A stretch of DNA of 64,000 nt from Asterias rubens (GCF_902459465.1 NC_047073.1:3348001-3412000), one strand, 5' to 3'; counted from the stretch's first letter, positions 34,130-47,065 are shown. The notes: a model not told the origin generated them from the sequence alone. Numbers and translations: made by a program.

Positions 34130-34345
34130 ATCTTGTTTGTTGTTGTTGTTGCTGCTCTATTTTTTACGTTGTTGTTGTTATTGTTGTTGTTGTTTGCTTT
34201 CAAACTATGGATATTGTGATATGTAAAATAAACTTAGACGCAAAAAATAGCAAAATATAATGATTTTACGTCAAAATATCGAGAGTATAATTGTAAGTGC
34301 ACACAAGAATCCGGCTTGTTGTGTTGTTGTTGATGTTGTTGTTCT
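34130..34345. repeat. two GTT-rich microsatellite tracts
   Basis: (GTT)n at about 34136-34195 and again at about 34318-34343. Confidence 0.8.
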
Positions 34346-35279
34346 GGGGTGATTACTCAACAATAGGCACATTGGATTAGTGTTATGGGCATAATTTAGG
34401 TGATTTTGGTTACGAGTCAATCCGAATTATTATATCCGCTGTGATGATATCTACACTGAGACTGAGTGTATGCAATCTTGATGTAACCATTGATTCGATA
34501 ACATTGCTATCGTTACGTGCTGAATCAACGCATGAAAGCTACCAACTACTATAATGACTGACTCGACCTGCAGTTTGTACACAAAGGATAAAAAAGTTCC
34601 TTTGATCAAGTATTGTCATATCTCTTCAAATAATTATTCAAATCTTTTGTGTATTTTTCAACTGTACATCTTTGTGTGCGCTCGTCCCTTAGGATGCTAG
34701 TGCTAAATTAACGTTCAAATTATTATACAATAAGACGGGCTAAGTGCACGTGTGGTTTTCTTTATCAATGGAAAACTAAACAACTTCCGGGCATGTTTCC
34801 TTCTTTTGCGATATTGAAGAAGCAAGATGGATTATTGATGAGCAGACAACATGGCGGTCAAGACAGCTGAGTTTCGGGAACTATAATTCAAAACCTCAGC
34901 CGGGGAAAACGTCCAAATGTGTCTCAGAGGACGACCTCTTATCATAACTGCGTTGTTGTGTGCGTTTTTGTCAGAGTCAACTTGCAAGATACATTTTTAC
35001 CACAGTGACATCTGTTTAGGTTAAATCATCAAAAGCACAGCAATATTACTGTTCCATTTTAAACATCACCCTCGCAGCACTATATCAATCAGAAACCAAG
35101 ATGGCAGTAAATCTTATTATTAATTCAGCCGTGACCTTAACATAATATCAATCAGTGAAAAAAAAAACGTCAACGTGTGTGTGTAAGTGATGGACGGTTT
35201 TGACACAGCCGTTTTGAAAATGTCGTCTGATCACGCGGCTGGAGTGAGATTTAAGTTGTTTTTTGTACACGGTCCAGAC

Positions 35280-35659
35280 TTAAAGGCAGTGGACACTATT
35301 GGTAATTACTCGAAATAATTATTAGCTTACTTGGTAACGAGTAATGGGAAGAGGTTGATAGTATAAAACACTGTGAGAAACGGCTCCCTCTGAAGTAATG
35401 TAGTTTTCGAGAAAGGAGTACTTTTCCACGAATTTGATTTCGAGACCTCAGATTTAGAATTTGAGGTCTCGAAATCAAGCATCTGAAAGCACACAACTTC
35501 GTGTGACAATGGAGTTTTTTCTTTCATTATTATCTCGCAACTACGACGACCATTATTGAGCTCGAATTTACACAGGTTCGTTATTTTGTGTCTATCTTGA
35601 GATACACAAAGTGAGAAGACTTGTCTTTGACAATAACCATTAGTGTCCAGTGTCTTTAA
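35280..35659. mobile_element. family A element, full length
   Basis: TTAAAGGCAGTGGACAC to GTGTCCAGTGTCTTTAA, inside the presumed DIRAS intron. Confidence 0.9.
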
Positions 35660-36019
35660 ACCTTTTTCTTTCTTCACGCCCCCGTCATGGATTAAAAATC
35701 CAGAAGCTTAGGGGGCAATCACGCCCTTGGGCGATGTCACATGGTAAAGCTTAACCAATCGAATGATATGGAGTCTTAAACTCAATACTAAAGCTAGCGA
35801 ATTTAAATGTCAAGATGAAATAGCTCTTGGTTTTCATTTCTTCAACTGATGGGAAAGCATTGTTTTCTACGGACCATTACTTGATCGTTGACTCAATGAA
35901 ACACAGAACTAGACCCCATTACCGGCTTGCAATTCGTGAGACTGATACCCCATTCTTTAATTAAATTGCATCGAAGAAAAGGTGTACACTTGAGAACCTC
36001 TTAAAATTAGTGGTCAAAC

Positions 36020-36260
36020 AAAACTGACTTGGTTATAAAGCAGGACATCAGCTTTATACATTGTAAAGCATTTTGAGAATTATTTCACTTCGAAGTAATG
36101 CGATTGTGGGAAAACATTTTAGCTTTTATCCCACAAATTTGAATCTGAGAAGTGTTACTGACAGAAACGTTTCTCAGATTGTGTGTCCGTTTATGAATTA
36201 TTCTTCCCTGCGTGGACTGAACCGCTCCGGATTTCAGCGATATCTCGAAAACGCTACCAT
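36020..36260. repeat. dispersed repeat with TTTCTCAGATTGTGTG block
   Basis: ACGTTTCTCAGATT, then TGAATTATTCTTCCCTG and ACCGCTCCGGATTT, recurs in similar order at about 42780-42890 and weakly at 42190-42270 and 51060-51190. It is a dispersed element family whose ends I cannot place. Confidence 0.5.
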
Positions 36261-36479
36261 GAATGTTCGCAGGTTACTTTTATTGTATTATCTATATGAC
36301 TCCAGTATCGCCCAGTCTCCAGTATTTTTCTTATCGCTTTTTAGTGGTTTTTCTTGTTATTGTAGTTAGCCATTGTCTGTTTTTTAAAAATGTTTTTTAA
36401 TGTCTCATTGTTTTCACTGTATGCGAGCATTGGAATTACCCTCTTGGAATCTAATCAAGATTATTGTATTGTATTGTAA

Positions 36480-37957
36480 AACAATTGAGCGGTCCAAAAC
36501 ACTTAAGCATTACATTCCGTTTAGACGACATTGCATCGCTGGCGATCCTTTGATACAATGTCCATTAAACGTTTAATCCATGGTGGACAAGTTTACCAAG
36601 CGCACACTCAACTCAAGATCTCCCCATAAATGCAATCATTTCAATTTGAATATTGGAATGTTCGGCGTAATGACTTAACCATTAATTTTATGCTATTGCT
36701 TGACAACCAGATTGGCCTGAAACAATGTTAATTTGTTTCGCTCCAACCCGGCGTAATCTCTTTGAAAACATTCTTCCATACCTCCGTGTATTCAAGAGGC
36801 TTTAACCAACCCCCCCCCCCCTCCAGTCCTATGACAGTTCAGCCAGGGCAATTATGACCGATTATTTAGAAAGTAAACAGCAATTTTGCGTTGGCCGTTT
36901 AGGAGTCAAACTCACTCTGACAACTAACAGATGGCCACTAATGGATTAAAAATTCACTTACGTAAAAAAAAAAAAAAGTTAAACATCTCTTACTTACAGC
37001 TCCATAATCCTAAACCCAAACATGCTAAGCCCTCTAACATAAATTGAAAACAATTGCGGAGATACTAATACGGATTCGGATTGATGAGTTATTTATGTTG
37101 GCCAATATTATTTATATTACAAAGTTATTGAGATGCTTGCCTTATGGAAACAAAATGTAAGTACCGAGTTGCCACAGTATCAGGGGAAAAGGGGAGGTAA
37201 ATTAATGAGCAAAATGTAATCTACGTCAGCAATGGGCGAAACTAGCGAAACTAGCGAAACAATGGCAAACAATTCTAGATCAAGCTGTGGGAACTCTGAA
37301 ATATTTGGCCAAACAGTTATATTAGCAAGTCAGCGCGAACGAATTGCATATTCATATATACAAATTAATTATACATGCAACATTGGTTTATGTGTCTGAG
37401 ACAGGCTAGCGGTAAACACCATGTGAAGAAAGAGTTCTAACCATCGGTCGTTTTCATAACCAACACCTAAAAGAGATAATCACATGGTGTTACTGCAAAT
37501 TTCCTTTCTAATTATATAAAGTTGTACTTTCCATCACGCGAAGTGCCAAATCTTACTTATTGGTTTATGTATTATTTTGTTATCTGAGTCCATCTGTTCA
37601 TTTAGGATGCCTTCACACACAGATTCCAAAGTGATAATTATTAATCATTACAATCAATATTGGATGGTTTGTCGGTAAGAGCTACACCGGCAACGAGATG
37701 AAAACTAACCACACATGAATAATAATAAAATTAAATTATTCTTTTCAAGCACATTCCGCTAAATATATCATATGACTAGACCCAAATGCACTATACAGGC
37801 ATGAAACTTATTTAAAGAACACAAACAATTCTGAAACTACAAATTATTGTACAAAAACGCACGATAAAAAGTTCACAAGATGAAGTGGAACGACTGGCAG
37901 GAGACATGTAAGTTGTAGGTCACACATGCTAAGCAGGTGGATTTTATACAATTGACC
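36480..37957. other. presumed DIRAS intron, unique-looking sequence
   Basis: A C-run at about 36812 and an A-run at about 36967; nothing coding recognised. Confidence 0.45.
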
Positions 37958-38286
37958 TTTTGTAATTGTCAAAGATCAGTCTTCTCACTTGGTGTATCTA
38001 AACATATGCACAAATTAACAAACCTGTGAAAATTTGAACTCAATTGATCGTCGAAGTTGCGAGATAATAATGGAAGAAAAACGACATTGTCACACACGTG
38101 TGTTTTCAAGATGCTTGATTTCGGGACCTCAAATTCTAAATCTGAAAATTACTTTTTTTTTCTCTTCATAGGGAACCATTTCTCACAATGTTTTCTACTA
38201 TCAACAGCTCCCATTACTCGTTATACCAAGTAAGGTCTCATGTTAAAATTATTTTGAGTAGTTACCAATAGTGTCCGCTGCCTTTA
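37958..38286. mobile_element. family A element, diverged
   Basis: TTGTAATTGTCAAAGATCAG to AATAGTGTCCGCTGCCTTTA. Confidence 0.8.
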
Positions 38287-38618
38287 AGTGAACTCTTCAA
38301 CAAATCTACAGTGTTCGTAATCGCAACAATGTGTTAGATGACGGTTCCAGAATACACAAGAACCTGAATCAAATTTAATGCTGGTTTAACATAAACCACT
38401 GAAAAGTAATTAACATCCAAGTTAATGACCGGTAATCTTTCAATCTTACGGCCGAGTCACTATCAAGGTACACATTTCAAGCTCACGGCGGACAAGAATA
38501 ACTTGAGACAATTATATTCATCCATCGATGGTGAATCAGACAGGGCAATAAGTAGGGGGGTGATCAAGAATCAAGATTAGCTTCTTGGCTAAAATTGACG
38601 TTCAGAAGCGGCAGTCAA

Positions 38619-38720
38619 CTTAAAGGAACACGTTGCCTTGGATCGGACGAGTTGGTTTATAAAAAGCGTTTGAAAACCGTTTGTTATAAAATGCATATGG
38701 TTAGAAAGAGTGATTACCAG
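38619..38720 (+). mobile_element. family C element, short fragment
   Basis: TTAAAGGAACACGTTGCC through ATGCATATGGTTAGAAAGA, then truncated. Confidence 0.75.
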
Positions 38721-39317
38721 ACGTATACCTTCCATTTTAAAATGTGCCAGTCTACCTCAGAAAGCTTGAAGGCTTTGGTAATCCGAAACGCAGTAATGTA
38801 CTGCGTGGAAAGAAATCCAATTACATGATAATATGATTATAGTTACTGAGTTACACCATTACAAAACCAAAACAATCCCAAATCATAGTAACAACAGTAA
38901 TAAATAATAAGAATAAGCAATAAATATAATAACCAACTCATATTGAAAAAAAAAAAAATAATATTAGTGTAGACACAATTACAACGCGATATTAAGACCC
39001 ACTGGAAGAGTATTTACGGTCGATCAGAAAAACATCCCCAAATCACTGCGATATTCAGGTGGTTTTTTTTTTCAGAACTGAGAAGTCTCCTGAATTCCGG
39101 AAATCTACTCCGCGGTAGTGGAATATAAAGCAAGGCAGTCCTCTAAAAAACAAGATCTACCATGGAAGTAGATCCACACACATGGAACATATAATTAATA
39201 ACCGACTCATTTTTGGTAAAGTGTACACACAACATCTACTGTATGGCGAAATTAAGGCCCATCGAAAAAGGTTCAATTCGTCTAACACAAATACAACCGT
39301 GATCATGATGTACTAAC

Positions 39318-39523
39318 CTGCAGTTTTAGATATCACCCCACACAGTATGAACCACCATGCACCAACGTGTATCACAGACTGGTCTAGCTTGGATCGCACT
39401 GATGCAAATGATGCAAATGAAGATGGTATGACGATAGAGAGAACTGTTGTGTTTGGGGGTCTATACCGAACTGCGAGCATTCAGAGCGTGGTGTTGTGAG
39501 TGGTTGACGCGTAGAGCTCTTAT
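39318..39523 (-). other. predicted non-coding first exon, possibly of the DIRAS gene
   Basis: The 206 bases run from an initiator-like TCA(+1) at 39523 to a strong donor, CAG|GTTAGT, at 39318/39317. The segment carries only short upstream frames; one begins at the ATG near 39357 and reads about ten codons before TAA. Strand and donor fit splicing to the acceptor at 30624/30625 across an 8.7-kb intron that holds no other gene I can see. The link to DIRAS is inference from strand, signals and proximity. Confidence 0.45.
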
Positions 39524-39543
39524 GAGCGAATGGGATGATGCGG

Positions 39544-39554
39544 TCTTTATATAG
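39544..39554 (-). promoter_or_regulatory. TATA box of a predicted minus-strand promoter
   Basis: CTATATAAAGA on the minus strand, with its first T of TATATAAAG 30 bases before the TCA initiator at 39523, gives textbook TATA-Inr spacing. It is the best core promoter I noticed in the window. The sequence around it is richer in GC than the flanks. Confidence 0.5.
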
Positions 39555-40387
39555 GCGAGCAGCCATACCATTCATTATCAACATCGTCATTGATAGAGAG
39601 TCTGGGGCTGATCGCACAATACTACAGCGAGTGTCATCAGTTTGTGTAGGTGACTTAAGATTCATGTTAATATAATACTACATCATAGTGCTTGCGTTGG
39701 CGAAATGTTCCGGTATGGCGAAACGTCGGTTTTTATTAGAAATACTATTTTTGCCAGTTCAATTCGATTCAAAACTCACATTTATTTCCATACTTCAAGA
39801 AAACCGTACTAAGCCATAGCAATATTTTATGTCATTCCGTATCCTGCCTACAGTTTTCACTGATTTTGACTAAAAGGAATAATGTTTATTTCAGAAAGAA
39901 TCAAACAGGTGGTGGCTGGATGGGTAAAATACAAAAATCTGTGTTTAATTTAAATCTGAAATCTTACTTATATTGTGAAGGAAGTTAATAATAAAACCAC
40001 CCTTTTTCCCCAGAAATAAATCCCACCTGAAATAAATGAAGTCATATTCGAAAAAAATGCATCTGAAAACCTGTAAAAAAAAACCTCAAAAACCTCAAAA
40101 CCAAAACAAGATATGTGTTCACTTGCTAAAAAAAGATGTGTATGTTTTTTCACTTTTTTTCACATGACTCATACAAGGGGTTAGGCCCACTTTTTCACAG
40201 TCTGATGTTTGACCACACAAAACACGAAAACTAATTTAATTGTCAGGTTTTTTGTTTACCAATCCTGTAAAATACCTTTAAAAAAAGAAAAAGCCTAACG
40301 GTTTTCTAGAATTTTTTTACAAGTTTAAAGAACCTATGAGTGTATGTGTATGTACAACAGCCATAGTGCTGTTATTTGTATCCTGTA

Positions 40388-40781
40388 TTAAAGGCACATG
40401 ACACTAATGGTAATAACTCAAAATAATTGTTAGCATACAAACGTAGTTGGTAAAAAGCAATGGAGAGCTGCCGATCGTATCAAACATTGTGAGAAACAGC
40501 TCCCTCTGAAGTAACGTGGTTTTCGAGAAAGAAGTAATTTTGCACTAATATTTTGAATTTGATGTCAAGACCTCCGAATTAGATTTTGAGGTCCCGAAAT
40601 CAAGCATCTGAAAGCACACAACTTCGTGTGACAAGGGTGTTTCTTCTTTCATTATTATCTCGTAACTTTGACGACCAATTGAGTTCAAATGCTCATTACG
40701 TTTATTATTTAAAGCATATGTTGAGATACACCAAGTGAGAAGACTGGTCTTTGAAGATTACCAATAGTGTCCAGTGTCTTT
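40388..40781. mobile_element. family A element
   Basis: TTAAAGGCACATGACACTAA to AATAGTGTCCAGTGTCTTT. Confidence 0.88.
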
Positions 40782-41346
40782 CAGATCTTGAAATAAATAA
40801 ATAAGTAAATAAATAAAAAATAATATATATTAGATGCTTTCACTGGAAACAACGGAAAAAAACTCCCTGTACACCAATATGGATGGGTGAGTATTGTTGA
40901 TATCAAATACAAGGACGATTGTAAAAAAAAAAACCACTTCATTAAGAAAAACCTTGCCAAATTAAAATGAGCCCTAATCTAATTTCAACATAAAGTTGTT
41001 GACGAAATAAACACTGATCAGAATATGTAAAAAGGTCAAACGTTGTGTGATAATTGGCTGTCATCGGTTAATCCAATATTATAAGGTCATACTTTGGTGT
41101 AGGCCTAATTGTGTTATTTCATATCCGAAAGCTTACTTGTTTTATGGTTATAAGCAATCTGTGAAATTATTTCGTCTGAAATGTTCTCGTTGATCGGAAA
41201 TTAATGGAGTAATTTTTGGCATAAAGTGGACTCATTAGAATTCACTTCAGGGCGAGTTTTTGGAGATTCAAGTATTTAATGATGATTATGTTTGTTGCTG
41301 CCTAGCATGCCAGAGATGCGGCTAGTACCCGCTGTCATTCGCTAAA

Positions 41347-41613
41347 AGGGAAGGTACACGTTTGGTTATTACTAAAAACAAATATTAACTTAAAAACTGA
41401 CTTGGTAACGAGCATTGGAGAGCTGTTGATAGTATAAAACATTGTGGGAAACGACTCCCTCTGAAGTAATGTAGTTTTTACAACGGATTAAGCCAATATT
41501 TTCACTGGTTTGTCATTTCATGAATATCGTTGATCACATTATTTAAACTTGAAAAACTGTCCTTATTTTGTGAGTATTTTGTTAGCTCTACTTATCCCGT
41601 GTGGTACCTTAAA
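41347..41613. mobile_element. family A element, partial
   Basis: GGAAGGTACACGTTTGGTTA at the left; inner CCCTCTGAAGTAATGTAGTT; right part degraded. Confidence 0.6.
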
Positions 41614-42426
41614 GCTTGTATACATAATGTGACAGAAAGAATATTATTTAAGAGTGTGTTAGTTCTCAATAACAAAAACTTAATCATTTAGTTTGTGTTA
41701 TGTCAAAGGCCATTGCTCGAGCACTGCAACAAAATAAAATGGAGTTGTGACGTCACAGTAGCGATGTAATACAAGTCATGTCGATATAAAATAGTTTCGA
41801 TTTATCGCTGACAATAGTCCACTGGGAAGATTCTGTGCATGACAAAGTTTGTCCCGGCATAAGGGGGCGACCTCCTGTTTGCGATGACAAAATATTTCCC
41901 ATGAAATTCAATATATTTTGGGATGGGTTGCTATCTACGTGTGAATGCCCTGTTTGTTTGTTTGTTTTGGCTGTTATGAACAAAGAATAAGGGTGTTTTG
42001 AAGTTTGTAGCTTTCATGCTGTTGAATATTATTTTCCATGAACAATTTGATGAACAGAAGTGCGAATCTTCCAAGAAAACAGATTGAATTTGTGTATATT
42101 TCCGCTTATTTTGTGTGCAAAATCTTTAATCAATTACTTCATTTAAAAAAAAAAGTTGTAAAAAAAAAAAATGAATATGAGAACTGTTCCTGCATGAAAC
42201 GTTTATCAGACTGTCTATTACGGATTATTCTTCCTGTGTGAATAGGCGTAGAAGACTTTCAGCGAAATCTCAAAAACGCGTTCACCTTTTGAAATAATTT
42301 TTTTTTTCACAAGTTAGTTTTATTCATTTAATCACGTACAGATAAACTACATTAATCATTGGACACACACAACTGTTGTGGTGGCACCTTGGCTAGTTCT
42401 GTAGTGTTGGGTGAGCTTGCTAAACC

Positions 42427-42607
42427 CTGTCCAGCCGTCGATTTCACCAAACTCTTCCTAACTTAAGACAAATCTTAGTACTTAGGACGAGTCCCAACCC
42501 TGCACTGTAGCATGCAGATCTTAAAATGAATCCTAAGTTAGGACGAGTTACTCGTCCTCACTCGATATAAATAAAACGGGTTCTAACTCTTTGTGAAATC
42601 GACGGCA
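42427..42607. mobile_element. family E-related element
   Basis: CGATTTCACCAAACTCTTCC to AACTCTTTGTGAAATCGACG. Confidence 0.8.
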
Positions 42608-42937
42608 GTTGGTCTTTTTACGGGTTTTCCATGGGTGTCCTCTTGCATGGGCGGGGCTTCCATATTCAACCAATCAAATGCAGTTACGTAAATTTGAGCG
42701 GGAACTTTACTTCGGTTCAAATTCCAACCAATGTCCTCAGAAAATAATTGTGCAAATATTTGTTTACATAAGATTATGCATGAACAGTTTCTCAGATTGA
42801 GAACTCCAATAACGATTAGTCTTCCTGAGTGGTTATAAACCGCTCCGGTTTTTCTGGCAAAATCTCAAAAAACGGATCATTATTTGAAAATAACTTTTTC
42901 ACAGGTTTATAATAGTTTTATTGTGCATATATCTTTG

Positions 42938-43192
42938 TAGTGACCAGACGTCGCCTGAACTGGTTTGGCCATGTCATCAGAATGCCAGCCTATGGGCTAC
43001 CCAACCTGGTCTTCTACAATGACTTTAACACTCCACGCCAACGAGGACGCCCACCATTGCGCTGGAAGGTGCACATCCAGGAAGATGCCAACATTCCACT
43101 TCATGAGGCAGAGCTAAAAATATACATGAATGAAGACGGTTCTCAAAGGAGGCAAAGGGACACCCAGTCCTACGCAGCTAGTAAGTAAGTAA
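42938..43192 (+). pseudogene. LINE-type reverse transcriptase, C-terminal fragment with 3' tail
   Basis: The frame reads TRRRLNWFGHVIRM, then RQRGRPPLRWKVHIQED. These RxLxWFGHVxRM and RGRPxxRW blocks are typical of the extreme C terminus of non-LTR retrotransposon ORF2 proteins. It ends in a short GTAAGTAAGTAAGT tail, as expected for the 3' end of a 5'-truncated insertion. Only about 80 residues remain, without catalytic reverse transcriptase or endonuclease parts, so it is inactive. Confidence 0.75.
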
Positions 43193-43391
43193 GTATCTTT
43201 GTTTCCATAAGATTAAAACAATCAAACAATTCCAACAAATCGTACTACTATATAAGGTGCGGAATAAATTAAAATCGATGCTGTAAGCGATACTGGCTTA
43301 CAATTAACTTGAGCCTTGAGTTTATAATTCACAAGCCAATATAATGAAACCCTGAGAGTATTTATAGAAATACCTTTACCCACCTTTATAT

Positions 43392-43779
43392 TTTAAAGGA
43401 AGTGGACACTATTGGAAATTACTCAAAATAATTATCATCATAAAACCTTTCTTGATTACGAGTAATGGGGAGAGGTTGATAGTATGAAACATTGTGAGAA
43501 ACAGCTCCCTCTGAAGTGATGTAGTTTTCGAGAAAGAAGTAATTTGACACAAATTTGATTTCGAGACCTCAGATTTAGAACTTGAGGTCTCAAAATCAAG
43601 CATCTGAAAACACACAACTTCGTGTGGCAAGAGTGTTATCTTCTTTCATAGTTATCTCACAACTCCGACGACCAATAAAGCTCAAATTTTCACAGGTTTG
43701 TTATTTTATGCATAAGTTGAGAAACAGCAAGTGAGAAGACTGGTCTTTGACAATTACCAATAGCGTCCAGTGTCTTTAA
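43392..43779. mobile_element. family A element, full length
   Basis: TTAAAGGAAGTGGACAC to CGTCCAGTGTCTTTAA. Confidence 0.9.
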
Positions 43780-44518
43780 CTACAAAGATGGGTTGCTATA
43801 ATCCCTTCTATTCATGAATACATGCAAGAACATTATAGTTTGGGTATTTTGTTACGCTGTGAAGGTTCCGGTGACTAATATACGCAAAACATTACCAAGA
43901 GAGGAAGTAACCAAATACTGTGCGATGGGTCAAGTATATCAGAGTTTAACACGGGGCACATCACACATAGGGTTTTACAGACATAGTCATACAGCGTACG
44001 CAATGGGCTTGTTTAAAGGTATTACTCAAGTTAGCATAACAAACTTACTAACGAGCAATCGAGAGCTGTTGATTAAAACTGCTGATCAGAAACACCAGCA
44101 CACGGCCATGACACGGCTCAAAGTATGGTCCAGACCCAATTTCGGGTAACTTCTGACCTTTTGTTTTAGATTCAGCAAGAGTTGACAACCTTCCCAATAA
44201 TTATACGTCACAATTTGACTGCGTTGCAAATGCTGTTTTTAACACTAATTACTCTTAATTACTGTACCATAATGAGGGGGTTGCAGGAACAAAGGCCAAC
44301 TCGCACAGTTTCTTTCTCCTTCGTTTCATGGAAACATTTTCAATTAAACAGATACGGGATGTAATTACTATTTATTACAGAAACGAATGACGTATTAATT
44401 ACGTATAAAAGCTCATTAGGCTAATTGGTGACGTCATTAATACGTCAGCATTCAGAGTCTGCAGGAAAAAGGATCAACTTGCACAGCTTCTTTCTAGTTA
44501 CGTTCATGGCATGGGGGC

Positions 44519-44668
44519 AGATAGTTAAGTGACTGTGTGGGCTAAACTCCTGGGGGAACGGTGTACCCCTGGTAGCAGCTACTGCATAAAGAAACCCTGG
44601 ATCGAATCCATTCTTGACCGTACTCCAGCAATTCTTGTATGTGATATTCTCTGTCATTCTATAGTTGC
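44519..44668 (+). mobile_element. tRNA-derived SINE-like repeat, copy 1
   Basis: GACTGTGTGGGCTAAACTCC, then CTGGATCGAATCCATTCTTG (B-box-like) and GATATTCTCTGTCATTCTAT. An inverted copy lies at 47683-47832. Confidence 0.6.
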
Positions 44669-45012
44669 GGGAGATAATTAGTTTGTAACAGAAATTAATG
44701 ACTTCAAAGTTATTCTCAGGTTTCCTATACCTGAAAAATTGTTTATTTATATCAACTTATTTCCGGGTCATGTTTTTGTTTTAAAGACACCCAAATGAAC
44801 AACTTTGAAACATTGGGTAACTCTTTGCAGATCTTGTACTCGAAAAACTCGAGCACTTTCCATTTATCATTGACACAGCGATTGTTTTCGGAAAACATGT
44901 GTTTTCTTTCTTTTTTTCTTTTTCAAATTGTTGTTCATAAAAATGGAAAAAAAAGAAGGAACAAAAATCTACCGTGACAGGGCAAGCTAGGACTGTTGCA
45001 TCAAATACAGAA

Positions 45013-45402
45013 TCAACAACAGACTGAATTCACACGGACGTTATACATTATTTCACATACAAATATGTCTTCAAAAAGGACTTTAAACTGTTTTAGGTAG
45101 AGGGGGTAATGGGAAGTTAATAGCCAGAGAGCAGGAAATGCAACCTGAAAGAGACTTGGCCATGCTTTGGTGGTGGCTGGAAAGGGGTCGAGGAAATGTT
45201 GTGAGCCAGAACACAATTTCCAGTAAGACAATAGTCTTTGGGTTGGATCAACTATTTGATGTTTTGAAGAGCTATACCAAGTTTGCGTTTGAATGTTCGT
45301 GACTGAAGTTTGAAAATTATACTTTGTTGAACTGGTACGTAAATTATAACGAAACTGGGGAATTGGGTTTATGTGAACGGGTACGAGTAACACGCCTTGC
45401 AT
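45013..45402 (-). pseudogene. possible decayed LINE ORF2 C-terminal remnant
   Basis: The frame contains PQFRYNLRTSS, then SLFQVAFPALW and LYLKQFKVLFEDIFV. This loosely recalls the YNLR...F...AP.LWN.LP...FK..LKT.LF pattern near the end of many LINE ORF2 proteins, with apparent frameshifts. This is a weak match by eye. Confidence 0.3.
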
Positions 45403-45419
45403 GCATGCAGGGTGTTACG

Positions 45420-46190
45420 AATCCGTTGAAGCTTAACAAGAAAAGATGCGATTAACCAATAAAAAGCTCCTTGCAGATATCAATCCTACTCAAGTTACAA
45501 ATCATTATTAATTTTTCCATTATTTTCTGATTCTTGTCTGATCTTTACTATTATTGCACAAACAATAAGAGAGAGCCCGACAAATATTATTTATATGTTC
45601 ATGGAATTTCCTTCCTCCACGATTATGTTGTGTCATTTACTGACACTTATTAGTCTAATGAGTGACGTCATTAATATGTAAGCATCGGGGTCTTACTTGT
45701 TCAGTGACCTTTTCATGTATATTTTTGAGACAATTATTTTGTTACAGAAATGAATGATTTTTGTGACTGTCATAGAATGTTCTTAAAAGACGGTCTTTAT
45801 CACCCCTAAAGGCGTTACCGACTAACAATACCTCCCCCTTTTAAAATGCATTGACTTGGCGAGACTACAACACCTTGACTTTAAGTGGCAATTGTGATTA
45901 AGACTTAGTTTTCCCAGAAAACTCCAACGCGATATCCTTTGTGGTTAACAAAAACCTCTCCAAAAATTATGAAAATGAGAGAGAGACTAAAGATGAGGCA
46001 TTGTAGGGTGCCATGAATAAACAAATAGACACCTGTATTTGATGGTGTATCAGCTTACATCTCATTGTAGATGGGCTGTACGGTTAGTGGGCTGCAGTGA
46101 CACATCGCTGAAGTGTGAGACTATACAGTGATTAGCATTGATGCGAATCGACTAAGGAGAGTATGTAGGTTGCGGTCATGACCGCCGTGG
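45420..46190. other. intergenic, nothing recognised
   Basis: No repeat family or gene seen. Confidence 0.45.
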
Positions 46191-46203
46191 CAAACAAGAT
46201 GGT

Positions 46204-46415
46204 TGTTGTGGGAGGTACGGGCGGTGGGAGCAAGGTGGGAGGGACGGGCGATGGGAGCAAGGTGGGAGGGACGGGTGATGATGGGAGCAAGGTGGGGGTA
46301 CGGGTGGTGGGAGCAAGGTGGGGGTACGGGTGGTGGGAGCAAGGTGGGAGGGACGGGTGATGTGAGCAAGGTGGGAGGGACGGGTGATGTGAGCAAGGTG
46401 GGAGGGACGGGTGGT
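46204..46415. repeat. G-rich minisatellite, unit 26-30 bp, about seven copies
   Basis: The unit is of the type GGGAGCAAGGTGGGAGGGAC followed by GGGTGAT. It is strongly G-rich on the plus strand, with many GGG runs. Confidence 0.92.
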
Positions 46416-46416
46416 G

Positions 46417-46657
46417 ATTTCGAGACCTCAGAATTTAAATTCGAGACCTCAGATTTAGAATTTAAGGTCTCGAAATCAAGCATCTGAAAGCGCACAACTT
46501 CGTGTCACAAGGCTGTTTTTTCTTTCATTATTATCTCGCAGCTTCGACGACCAATTGAGCTCTAATTTTCACAGGTTTGTTATTTTATGCATATGTTGAG
46601 ACTCACCAAGTGAGAAGACTGGTCTTTGACAATTACCAATAGTGTCCCATGCCTTTA
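46417..46657. mobile_element. family A element, half copy fused to the minisatellite
   Basis: It starts exactly at the central GATTTCGAGACCTCAGAATT hairpin, which is doubled, and ends AATAGTGTCCCATGCCTTTA. Confidence 0.85.
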
Positions 46658-46929
46658 GAGATTTAACTGACCGGAAACCATTCCACTGACATTTCAAACG
46701 AAAATGAGAGACATGTTCTCTTCTGACGCAAATCGAGGACCTTCTACAGGAACACCTCCCTGTAGACGAAAACATCCACAGGTAGGCTTAATTGACCTCA
46801 TTACCTAACAGTCAAGACTTTGTGTCTTCATCCATCATTCTCTCTTAACTTTGTATTGTGTTTTATGCACCTTTTTTATTAAAAAATATTACATTTGTAT
46901 ATATTATTTATTATCTGTGAAAACTGTCT

Positions 46930-47065
46930 TGAAAGGACTTGGGTACTGTTTGTACGGCACAAAACCATAAACGATTTACATTCAACTTAAACGGTTTAAA
47001 GATGCTGACAGTAAAAAGCATCTCGCAGACTGTGTAAAAATGTTTCAGTGCAATCTCCTTTTAAT
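46930..47065. mobile_element. family G element, partial
   Basis: GAAAGGACTTGGGTACTGTT, then ACAAAACCATAAACGATTTA; the right half is not recognisable. Confidence 0.5.

Noticed and set aside
39384..39665. Minus-strand frame of 93 codons ending in a His/Leu-rich stretch
   Set aside because: It starts upstream of the TATA box and shows no motif; the region reads better as a promoter and leader exon.
46178..46487. Gly/Val/Trp-rich and Pro-rich frames on both strands
   Set aside because: Direct products of the GGGAGCAAGGTGGGAGG minisatellite.
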